In this document: one piece after another, positions 57,045 through 64,000 of the stretch
Layout: each line of letters starts with the position of its first letter
Position numbering within the stretch: position 1 is the first letter of the stretch
Source of the DNA: Massilia sp. H6
Lineage (GTDB): Bacteria; Pseudomonadota; Gammaproteobacteria; Burkholderiales; Burkholderiaceae_D
Direction: 5' to 3'
DNA: 64,000 nucleotides
Assembly: GCF_024802625.1 (NCBI RefSeq)
Contig: NZ_CP103371.1
Coordinates: 124,001-188,000 of the forward strand
Made by a program: the position numbers and the translations under genes
The notes under the pieces: generated by a model
What the model saw: only the letters and a program-made list of their open reading frames with translations
What the model was told of the DNA's origin: nothing
The model's database searches: none

Positions 57045-57500
57045 TTACTTCGGGTAGAGGATCATCTGGGTGCAGCGAAACAGCGCGATCGTCTTCGAGC
57101 TCGCCTGGTCAGTGACGACCGCATCCCACACCTGCGTGGTGCGGCCCAGGTGCACGCTGGTTGCCACCACGGCGATCGTGCCCGCGCGCGCGGTGCCCAG
57201 ATGGTTCGATTTCAATTCAATGGTGGTGAAGCTGTGTGCGCCTTCCGGCAGGTTGGCGATGCAGGCATAGCCGGCCGCGGTATCGGCCAACGTGACCACG
57301 CTGCCGGCATGCAGGTAGCCGTTCGGGGCCAGCAGCTGCGGCGTGACCGGCAGTTCGGCGCAGACGCGGCCCGGGGCGACTTCGGTAATGCGGATGCCGA
57401 GATGGCCCGGCAAGAAGGATTTGCCGAACTCGTTAAAGGATTCTGGGGTGTATTTCGGGTTCACGATGGTCGCTCTGGGGTAAAAGGCGGGATCGTACAC
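57045..57500 (-). CDS. PaaI-type hotdog-fold thioesterase
   Basis: 151 residues. The hotdog domain shows LPVTPQLLAPNGYLHAGSVVTLADTAAGYAC, with the HAGSV helix start and Asp typical of PaaI/YbgC-like acyl-CoA thioesterases, then FTTIELKSNHLGTARAG. It would hydrolyse an acyl-CoA; the substrate is unknown. Stops of this gene and the TlpA-like gene are 3 bases apart. It lies 42 bases after the Suv3-like gene on the same strand. Confidence 0.88.
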   Translation of the reverse strand: MYDPAFYPRATIVNPKYTPESFNEFGKSFLPGHLGIRITEVAPGRVCAELPVTPQLLAPNGYLHAGSVVTLADTAAGYACIANLPEGAHSFTTIELKSNHLGTARAGTIAVVATSVHLGRTTQVWDAVVTDQASSKTIALFRCTQMILYPK

Positions 57501-57542
57501 CGGGTCGGGATATCCTGCTTAATAGACTAAACGCCACATTGC

Positions 57543-59528
57543 CTAGCGCCTGCGCTTGCCCTGCCTGGGTCCCCCGCCCTTCTGCCTTGCTGCCGTATTT
57601 TGCTGCTGCAGCAGCGCATCCACCCGTTCCGATGCCTGGCGCGCCAGTTGCTGCGCCAGATCGATGCTCGGGAAGAATTCGGGTTCGCGATAGCCCAGCC
57701 AGGCATAGGCCGAATACAGGCGGCAGGTGTCCTCGACCTGTTGCAGGTTCATGTAGAACAGGTCTTGCGTGGGCGGGGCCAGCTTGAAGACCTTCTTTTT
57801 CGCCAGCGACAGCGCCCAGTGTTCCCAGGCGCTTTGCAGGGTCGGCACCCGGCTGGAGATCGGTACCAGCGAGAGCATGAACTTGTCGGCCACGCTCAGG
57901 GGCAGCGTATCGAGCCATTCGGCGCGCGCGTTCTGCTCTTCGGTGATGCGCGGATAGAAGAAGCCGTCCGGCACGTCGATGTTGTGCACGAAGCGGCGCA
58001 GCAGTTTGACCAGCGAGGTCTCGCCAGTCACCGACGAGATGCGGTGCAGCTGTTCCAGCGACGGCGCGACCGCGAATCCATTAGCCGCCAGCGGCGGGAT
58101 TTTCTCTTTCATCAGCGAGCGCATGACCGAGTGCGTCTCGTCGTCGTAGCCGGCCACGAAACCTTCTTCGTGCACGCCGTAGCGCCCTGCCCGGCCGGCG
58201 ATCTGCCTGGCCAGGGCCGCCGAGATTTCTTCTTCCTCGACGCCGTTGTACTTCACCGCCGTGGTCATGACGATGCGGGCGATCGGCATGTTCAGGCCCA
58301 TTGCCAGCGCGTCGGTGCCGACCACGATGTCGGCCTGGCCTTCGCGGAAGCGCTCGGCCTGCGCGCGCCGCACTTCCGGCGACAGGTTGCCGTATACGGT
58401 GGCCACCGACAGGCCCTTCTCGGTGATCATGTCGCGCCACATCAGGACCTCGCGCCGCGAAAAGGCAATCACCGCATCGCCGCGCCGCAGGTTGCCCAGC
58501 TTGCGCACCGGCCCCGGCTCCATCGCGAGCGGCGCCATGCGTTTGAGCACGTGTACCTCCAGCGGTACCTCGAGCCGCTCGGCCAGCGCTTCGATCGCGC
58601 GCCGCGCTTCCGGAGCGCCAACCAGGAACACGGTCGCTGCCGGCGCGCCGCACACGGCGGCGGTCCAGGCGGCCCCGCGGTCGCGGTCGGCCAGCATCTG
58701 GATCTCGTCGATCACTGCCACTTCGACCGGCTCCTGGATATTCAACATCTCGACGGTGCTGGCGACGTGGGTCGCGCCGTCGGCCAGGCGCCGTTCCTCG
58801 CCGGTGACCAGGCTCACCTTGATCGGCTTGCCGTGCGGGCGGGCAGCTTGCAGGCGCTCGTAGTTTTCCAGCGCCAGCAGGCGCAGCGGCGCCAGATATA
58901 CGCCGCTGGCGGCCTTGGCCAGCGCCTCCATCGCACGGTGGGTCTTGCCCGAGTTGGTCGGGCCGAGCAGGGCAATGAACTTGCGCTGCATGCGGCTGGC
59001 CACATCGAAAGACGCGGGGTACTCGGCCAGGTTGATGCTTTCCTTGGTGCGCGCGGCGTGGCGTTCTTCTTGCTCGCGCTCGACCGCGTGGGACAGGCGC
59101 TGCCGGATACGGTCGAACACGTAGCCGGCAGGCTCCGAGGTCTCCTGCTCGCTCAGGGCACCAAGGAAGACCCGGGGATCGAACCCGGCCTCGTCGGCTT
59201 GTTCGGCAATGTCGCGAACAAATTCTTCCGCCTCGAACTGCAGCTCAGCCAGGGCCGAGTCGGTGGTGCGTGCGGCAATCAGGTCACGGCGCGCGCCAGG
59301 ATCGAGCTTGCGCCATTTGCTCGGCTTGGCCAGCACGCCCTGGGCCGGCACCAGGGTATAGGGCACGCGCAGCCCTTCGTAGCTGACCTCTCCGGAAAAG
59401 CGCAGGAATACCCGTCCTTCCATCTTGACCAGTTCGATATTGCGCGCAGTGAGCAGTGCATCCAGTTCGAGCACCGCGTCGTCAGGGTCAGGTCCGGGCA
59501 GCTCGTCACGGAAAGATGGCATATGCAT
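57543..59528 (-). CDS. Suv3-like DExH RNA helicase
   Basis: 661 residues. The helicase core has ALLGPTNSGKTHRAMEAL (Walker A), VAVIDEIQMLADRDRG (DEIQ box), VAFSRREVLMW-type IAFSRREVLMW, VGTDALAMGLNMPIARI and ALARQIAGRAGRYG. A SUV3_C-like segment follows (about 540-600, LQQVEDTCRLYSAYAWLGYR). The tail is basic (GGGPRQGKRRR). The mitochondrial relative Suv3 works in RNA decay. About 190 N-terminal residues are bacterial-specific. It is divergent from the signalling operon. Confidence 0.88.
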   Translation of the reverse strand: MHMPSFRDELPGPDPDDAVLELDALLTARNIELVKMEGRVFLRFSGEVSYEGLRVPYTLVPAQGVLAKPSKWRKLDPGARRDLIAARTTDSALAELQFEAEEFVRDIAEQADEAGFDPRVFLGALSEQETSEPAGYVFDRIRQRLSHAVEREQEERHAARTKESINLAEYPASFDVASRMQRKFIALLGPTNSGKTHRAMEALAKAASGVYLAPLRLLALENYERLQAARPHGKPIKVSLVTGEERRLADGATHVASTVEMLNIQEPVEVAVIDEIQMLADRDRGAAWTAAVCGAPAATVFLVGAPEARRAIEALAERLEVPLEVHVLKRMAPLAMEPGPVRKLGNLRRGDAVIAFSRREVLMWRDMITEKGLSVATVYGNLSPEVRRAQAERFREGQADIVVGTDALAMGLNMPIARIVMTTAVKYNGVEEEEISAALARQIAGRAGRYGVHEEGFVAGYDDETHSVMRSLMKEKIPPLAANGFAVAPSLEQLHRISSVTGETSLVKLLRRFVHNIDVPDGFFYPRITEEQNARAEWLDTLPLSVADKFMLSLVPISSRVPTLQSAWEHWALSLAKKKVFKLAPPTQDLFYMNLQQVEDTCRLYSAYAWLGYREPEFFPSIDLAQQLARQASERVDALLQQQNTAARQKGGGPRQGKRRR

Positions 59529-59748
59529 TCATTGTTTGATCGGTTCGTCAACACTATAGCGTGGAGACCGGCAAGCACCGCTCCAGACCCATGGCAATTG
59601 TGACAAACCTGTGTTGCATTGCCTACATAAAAGCAAATTCATTGCATGCCTGGCTGAATGTTATTTTCCAGAAAGAAATTTTCACTTATAGTGACCTGTT
59701 TGCGAGATCCCGCATGTCGACTACCACCGCGCCTGAAAGACTGCCCAC

Positions 59749-61563
59749 ATGAAGAACAACCGGATCGGCCTGATTCTTGTCGTCTCGTCACTGGCGATCA
59801 TCGCGCTGGTGGTGGCCCTGCTGCTGCAGCGCCAGCAGGCGGCGCAGGCCGACCAGGTCCGGATCCAGGGCCTGGGCATGGTGCGTTCGCTGGCTGCGCT
59901 GCCGGCCGCGATGCTGGTGCCAGGCGACGGCCCGGGCGTGCTCGATTCCGTGCTGGCCCACCGCGACAATCCCGATTTCGCCTACGCGGCGGTCAGCACT
60001 GACGAGGGCCGCAACCTGGCCGAATTTGCCAGCCCGGGCGCGCTGATTCCGGCTGCCGTGTCGCTGGCGCTGACGGGCTTTGACGAGCGCCGCATCGATG
60101 CCAGCGCCCGCCAGCGCGCGATCCGGGAGTTCCGCGGGCCGGTGGCCAATGCCGAAAACAGGCTGCAGGTCAGGATCGGCTACTTCGAGCCGGACACTTC
60201 GCTGAACATGAAGGATGTCTCCTTTTACGCCATCATCGCCCTGGCGATGTTTCTCTTGGTGCCGCTGATTTACTTTGTCATCAAGCGCGAGATGGCGCCA
60301 TTGACCGCCCTGAGCGAACAGCTGCGCGCCATCGTGCCCAGCCAGGCGCTGGCGCCGGTTACTGTCAATGCCGACCAGGACGTGCGCGGCCTGGTCCAGA
60401 AGCTCAATGGTTACATCGACCAGGCCGGTTCGCGGATCCGGGCCCTGGAACAGGACAGCATGGCCAGCATGGCCAGCAGCCGCCTGCTTGAATATGGCAG
60501 CAACAAGATGCAGTCGGTGTTGCATTGCCTGCCCGATGGCCTGCTGGTGCTGGACCCGGCCGGCGAAGTCACTTTCGCCAATGGCAAGATCGAACCGCTG
60601 CTGGGCGTGCCCGTTCCCGACGTGCTGTCGCAGCCGGTCGATGTCTGGTGCCGCGATCCGGACCTGCGCGCCATGCTCGCGCGCTACCGCGGCACCGGGG
60701 CCGATACCCGCAGCCAGGCGACGATCGAATTCAGCCCGCTCGGGGTGCCTGGCAAGCGCCTGTGGGGAACGGCCCAGGCGCTGGTCGGCCATTCGATGGC
60801 CTACGGCACGCTGGTGGTCTTGCGGGACGCCACCCGCGAACACCTGGCGCGCCAGGCAGGCAACGATTTCGTCGCGCACGTGGCACACGAACTGAAGTCG
60901 CCGCTGAACGTGATCGGCATGTACGGCGAAATGCTGGGCGACGCCGGCGCCACCGACCCGGAAATCCGGGTCGAAGCGGTCAATGTGATCCAGGACGAGG
61001 TCGAGCGCATGAGCTCACTGGTAAACAACCTGCTCAATGTCAGCAAGCTCGAAACGGGCAGCATGCGTCCCGAGCGCCACCGTGTCAGGCTCGACGACCT
61101 GCTCAACGACGCCTGGACCCAGGCCATGTCGCGCGCCAGCAGCAAGGGCATCAAGCTCGACTTGCAGGTGCCACGCGAGATCAGCGCGGTATCGATCGAC
61201 AAGGACCTGTTCCGCATCGCCCTGAACAACCTGCTCAACAACGCCATCAAATACAACCGTCCCGGCGGTAGCGTCGTACTGTCGGCCGAAGAAGGCGATA
61301 GCGATGTCGTGCTGTCGGTGCGCGACAGCGGCATCGGCATGTCGCCCGAAGACCGCCAGCGCGTGACCGAGAAGTTCTACCGCGCCCGCGAGACCAGCGC
61401 CGACCACGCCGGCGGGCACGGCCTGGGCCTGTACCTGGCCAACCAGATCATTGAACTGCACCACGCGCGCCTGACCATCGACAGCGAACTGGGACAGGGC
61501 AGTGTGTTCTCGATCCACCTGAAAAAGATGCCGGCACTCGTTGCTGGTGCCCAAGTATTATGA
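59749..61563 (+). CDS. Sensor histidine kinase with PAS domain
   Basis: 604 residues. Two membrane helices (about 6-25 and 156-175) flank a periplasmic domain of about 130 residues; a HAMP-like stretch (KREMAPLTALSEQLRAI) is followed by a PAS domain (about 255-365, LHCLPDGLLVLDPAGEVTFANGK), HisKA (phospho-His380 in HVAHELKSPLNVI) and HATPase (NNLLNNAIKYNRPGGS, DSGIGM, GGHGLGLYLA). It overlaps the receiver gene by 4 bases. The AT-rich 220-base leader has a TATAGT at 59687-59692. Confidence 0.93.
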   Translation: MKNNRIGLILVVSSLAIIALVVALLLQRQQAAQADQVRIQGLGMVRSLAALPAAMLVPGDGPGVLDSVLAHRDNPDFAYAAVSTDEGRNLAEFASPGALIPAAVSLALTGFDERRIDASARQRAIREFRGPVANAENRLQVRIGYFEPDTSLNMKDVSFYAIIALAMFLLVPLIYFVIKREMAPLTALSEQLRAIVPSQALAPVTVNADQDVRGLVQKLNGYIDQAGSRIRALEQDSMASMASSRLLEYGSNKMQSVLHCLPDGLLVLDPAGEVTFANGKIEPLLGVPVPDVLSQPVDVWCRDPDLRAMLARYRGTGADTRSQATIEFSPLGVPGKRLWGTAQALVGHSMAYGTLVVLRDATREHLARQAGNDFVAHVAHELKSPLNVIGMYGEMLGDAGATDPEIRVEAVNVIQDEVERMSSLVNNLLNVSKLETGSMRPERHRVRLDDLLNDAWTQAMSRASSKGIKLDLQVPREISAVSIDKDLFRIALNNLLNNAIKYNRPGGSVVLSAEEGDSDVVLSVRDSGIGMSPEDRQRVTEKFYRARETSADHAGGHGLGLYLANQIIELHHARLTIDSELGQGSVFSIHLKKMPALVAGAQVL

Positions 61564-61928
61564 ACAAACACATTTTGCTGGTCGACGACGAGCCCCACGT
61601 GACCCGCGTACTGCGCATGACGCTCGAGCGCGAAGGCTATCTGGTCACTTGTGCCTCGGACGGGGGCGAAGCGCTCGAGAAGATGGCCGCACGGCGTCCC
61701 GACGTCATGGTGAGCGACATCCAGATGGCCGGCATGGATGGACGCGAGCTGTGCCGTACGACGCGCGCGCGCTACCCCGACGAATCCTTCCTGATCATGG
61801 TCATGACTTCCATGACCGCCGCGAGCGAGCGGGAATGGGTGCGCGAACTGGCCAATATCGAATTCCTTGAAAAACCCCTGAGCCCGCGCCAGCTGGTAGC
61901 GCGCCTGGCGGCTCACTTTACGCAGTAA
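61560..61928 (+). CDS. Stand-alone response regulator receiver protein
   Basis: 122 residues, receiver domain only. The acidic pocket is VDDEP, the phospho-acceptor is Asp53 (MVSDIQMAGMDG), the switch Thr/Ser is in VMTSMT and the Lys is in FLEKPLSP. It has no output domain and must signal through a partner; the HD-GYP protein encoded 21 bases downstream is the natural candidate. The start overlaps the kinase stop (ATGA). Confidence 0.93.
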   Translation: MNKHILLVDDEPHVTRVLRMTLEREGYLVTCASDGGEALEKMAARRPDVMVSDIQMAGMDGRELCRTTRARYPDESFLIMVMTSMTAASEREWVRELANIEFLEKPLSPRQLVARLAAHFTQ

Positions 61929-61949
61929 GAACCAGGCTGGAGAACGAGC

Positions 61950-63467
61950 ATGCAAGCTGACCTCACGAGCGACATCGAATTTGCGCGGTATGCGCGCTGG
62001 CTGCGCCGCACCACGGGCAGCGACCACGATTTTGCGGTATGTAACCGCGCCGGTGCCGTCATCTGGGCCGCCGTGCCGGAAAACGGCATTGCCGACTGGC
62101 TGGCCGGGTTGCAGGCCGCCGGCTTCGGCTGGCCTTGCGTGGGCGAAGGCATGCAGCGCCACGATGACGAGGCCGATGCGCTGCTGTACCAGCCAATCCA
62201 GATCAAGGGGAGCACGGCCGGCTACCTGGCCGTGCGTACCGCCGCCAGCGCGCAGCCGCCGACGGCCTGGGATGCGCTGGCCGAAACGCTCGAGGACGTC
62301 GCCGCCGGCATCGCCGACGAATGCCGCCTCAAGAAAGAGCTCGACCAAATGGCGCTGGAGCTGTCCGAGCGCTACGAGGAATTGCACCTGGTGTATGCGA
62401 TCGACCGTCAGGTGCAGCAGCTCGATCCCGGCGCGGACCTGTTCCAGCGCCTGCTCAAAAGCTGGGCCGAGCAAATGGATGCCGACGTTGCCGCTTTCGT
62501 CAAGCCGGGCGAGAACCTGTGCGTGCATGCGACCAACCTGTCGGCACCGATCCATAACCTGGATCTGGTGCTGGTCGAGATGCGGGGCGACCTGTACCGT
62601 TTTGCGCATTCGTCGCGCGCGCCGATCGTGATCAACGAGGTCGACGACCCGCGCCGCGCCTACATCTTTACCGACCTGCCCTACAAGCTGCTGTGCTGCC
62701 CGGTCGTGCACGAGCGCAGCGTGGTGGCGATCCTGGTGCTGGCCAATCACCTGGCCAAACCCGATTTCTCCAACAGCGACCGCAAGCTTGGCGAATTGCT
62801 GGCCAACCAGCTCTCGGGCCTGTCGCGCATGTACGGCATGCTGGCCGAAACCCAGAAGTTCAACGAACAGATGGCCGATGCCCTGATCGAGGCGGTCGAA
62901 GCCAAGGACCCATACACCCGCGGCCACTCCGAGCGGGTACACCATATCTCGATGCAGATCGGCGCAGCCATGAACCTGGGCACGCGCGAGACCGAAGACC
63001 TGTTCTGGGGTTCGCTCCTGCATGACGTGGGCAAGATCGGCATTCCCGATGCGGTGCTGTGCAAGCCCGGACGCCTGACGCGCGACGAGTACACCTTCAT
63101 TATGGTGCATCCGGAACGCAGCTACGAGATCCTGCGCCACATCGAACGCCTCAAGGGCGCGGTACCGGGCGCCCGCCACCACCAGGAAAAATTCGACGGC
63201 ACCGGCTATCCGCATGCGCTCAAGGGCGCCGATATTCCACTCAATGCGCGCATCATCGCGGTGGCCGATACCTACGACTCGATCACCAGTTCGCGCGCCT
63301 ACCGCGCCGGTCGCAGCCACGAAGTGGCGATGGCCGAGATCGTACGCGTGGCGGGCAGTCAGCTCGATCCGGCCATCGTGCGCGTACTCGAAGAAGTCTG
63401 CGCGCTGGAGCCGGAATGGATTGCGCGCTTTAACATCCAGCGTGATCCGGTCGCCGCAGTCGCGTAA
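61950..63467 (+). CDS. HD-GYP domain protein, probable cyclic-di-GMP phosphodiesterase, with GAF domain
   Basis: 505 residues. A divergent N-terminal sensor region (1-130) is followed by a GAF-like domain (about 150-290, LVYAIDRQVQQLDPG to VVAILVLANHLAKPDF) and the HD-GYP domain: HSERVHHI, HDVGKIGIPD (His358-Asp359), MVHPERSYEIL, HHQEKFDGTGYP (Gly419-Tyr-Pro421) and ADTYDSITSSRAYR. All metal and GYP residues are present, so it should cleave c-di-GMP. There is no receiver on the chain. Confidence 0.92.
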   Translation: MQADLTSDIEFARYARWLRRTTGSDHDFAVCNRAGAVIWAAVPENGIADWLAGLQAAGFGWPCVGEGMQRHDDEADALLYQPIQIKGSTAGYLAVRTAASAQPPTAWDALAETLEDVAAGIADECRLKKELDQMALELSERYEELHLVYAIDRQVQQLDPGADLFQRLLKSWAEQMDADVAAFVKPGENLCVHATNLSAPIHNLDLVLVEMRGDLYRFAHSSRAPIVINEVDDPRRAYIFTDLPYKLLCCPVVHERSVVAILVLANHLAKPDFSNSDRKLGELLANQLSGLSRMYGMLAETQKFNEQMADALIEAVEAKDPYTRGHSERVHHISMQIGAAMNLGTRETEDLFWGSLLHDVGKIGIPDAVLCKPGRLTRDEYTFIMVHPERSYEILRHIERLKGAVPGARHHQEKFDGTGYPHALKGADIPLNARIIAVADTYDSITSSRAYRAGRSHEVAMAEIVRVAGSQLDPAIVRVLEEVCALEPEWIARFNIQRDPVAAVA

Positions 63468-64000
63468 TGAGTAACGCCGTCACCCGCAGCCGTATCGGCT
63501 CCATGACCTACCTGGCGCCCACCATGGCGCTGGTGGCGGCCGACGCCATCGAGACGCTGGAGACGGCGCTGGCCGAGTGCATCGCCCAGCACCAGGTCAC
63601 GATCGTGCTCGACCTTGGCAAGGTGCCACTGCTGTCGGGGCGTGCGCTCGAACTGATGATGCGCAGCAGCGCGCGCCTGGGCGCGCTGGGCGGCTGGCTC
63701 AAGCTGGCCTATCCCAATCCGCTGCTGCTCGATGTGCTGACAGTAACCGGGGTGGCGGACCAGGTCGCGCTGTATGACGCGCCGCCCACGCCACCCAAGC
63801 CCGCGCTGGCGCCCGGCCAGTCCAAGCTGGGCGACATCCTGATCGCGCGTGGCCTGGTCACCGCGGCCCAGGTAACCGAAGCGGCGCGCCTGCAAGACCA
63901 GACCGGCAAGCGCATGGGCTTCATCATGGTCGAAAAGAAGTGGCTGTCGGAGACGGCGCTGTTCCAGACGCTGGCCGAGCAGCTCGACCTGCCCTTTGTC
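63467..64000 (+). CDS. STAS-domain protein with GspE-N-like C-terminus (truncated by window edge)
   Basis: 178 codons are visible and the frame is open at the right edge. The first 100 residues are STAS-like (VTIVLDLGKVPLLSGRALELMMRSSARL). From about 115 the chain resembles the N-terminal domain of type II secretion/pilus ATPases (KLGDILIARGLVTAAQVTEAARLQ; FIMVEKKWLSETAL). ATG shares its A with the HD-GYP stop. It probably belongs to the same signalling pathway. Full domain content cannot be judged. Confidence 0.75.
   Translation, partial: MSNAVTRSRIGSMTYLAPTMALVAADAIETLETALAECIAQHQVTIVLDLGKVPLLSGRALELMMRSSARLGALGGWLKLAYPNPLLLDVLTVTGVADQVALYDAPPTPPKPALAPGQSKLGDILIARGLVTAAQVTEAARLQDQTGKRMGFIMVEKKWLSETALFQTLAEQLDLPFV

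Overview
The window is a high-GC chromosomal segment from a betaproteobacterium. It most resembles Oxalobacteraceae such as Massilia or a close relative. The reasons are a LiuR-controlled leucine pathway with an embedded aceK, a PEP-CTERM protein, many TonB and lipoprotein exports, and the rsmI/lpoA/yraN/diaA/dolP block. Genus placement is an inference from gene content. I see no insertion sequence, prophage, CRISPR array or rRNA. There is one tRNA (tRNA-Pro, UGG). Genes are tightly packed and no gene-free stretch reaches 300 bases. The longest gaps are 40092-40368 and 8181-8436, both AT-rich and regulatory-looking.

Layout. 1-9.5 kb holds housekeeping genes: a DUF3297 tail, a SNF2 helicase, Tex, monothiol glutaredoxin, UbiX, a small HTH regulator and an MBL-fold hydrolase. 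9.6-17 kb starts with liuR and continues with ivd, aceK, thiolase, SDR, a second acyl-CoA dehydrogenase and a GNAT enzyme. 17-37.4 kb is a long block of cell-wall genes: exported LD-carboxypeptidase, TonB receptor, peptide-binding protein, an SpmA-SpmB fusion, PBP4, D-Ala-D-Ala dipeptidase, LysR, lipoprotein amidase, a sugar kinase, a DigH-like lipoprotein, an AmpG-like transporter, MurQ, GntR, a penicillin-recognising serine hydrolase and D-amino acid dehydrogenase. 37.4-40.1 kb has two secreted proteins, one with a PEP-CTERM signal in mid-protein. 40.4-51.7 kb is ychJ followed by the second leucine operon, with the whole bioAFDB set lying between liuC and liuD. 51.8-59.5 kb has tRNA-Pro, a TonB-like protein, rsmI divergent from lpoA-yraN-diaA-dolP, a TlpA-like protein, a thioesterase and a Suv3-like helicase. 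59.7-64 kb is a signalling operon: histidine kinase, receiver, HD-GYP, STAS plus GspE-N.

How the parts fit. Leucine degradation from isovaleryl-CoA to acetyl-CoA is complete in the window but split into two transcription units about 24 kb apart. Near-identical 16-base LiuR-type palindromes lie before liuR, before ivd and, within the ychJ coding sequence, upstream of liuB. Biotin synthesis is placed in the operon of a biotin-dependent carboxylase (MCC), and AceK, which steers carbon to the glyoxylate shunt, is placed in the unit that produces acetyl-CoA. The interposed cell-wall block reads as a peptidoglycan salvage route: cutting in the periplasm, import, MurNAc-6-phosphate breakdown by MurQ, and D-Ala-D-Ala and D-alanine breakdown. 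Its core is two divergent units flanking a GntR regulator.
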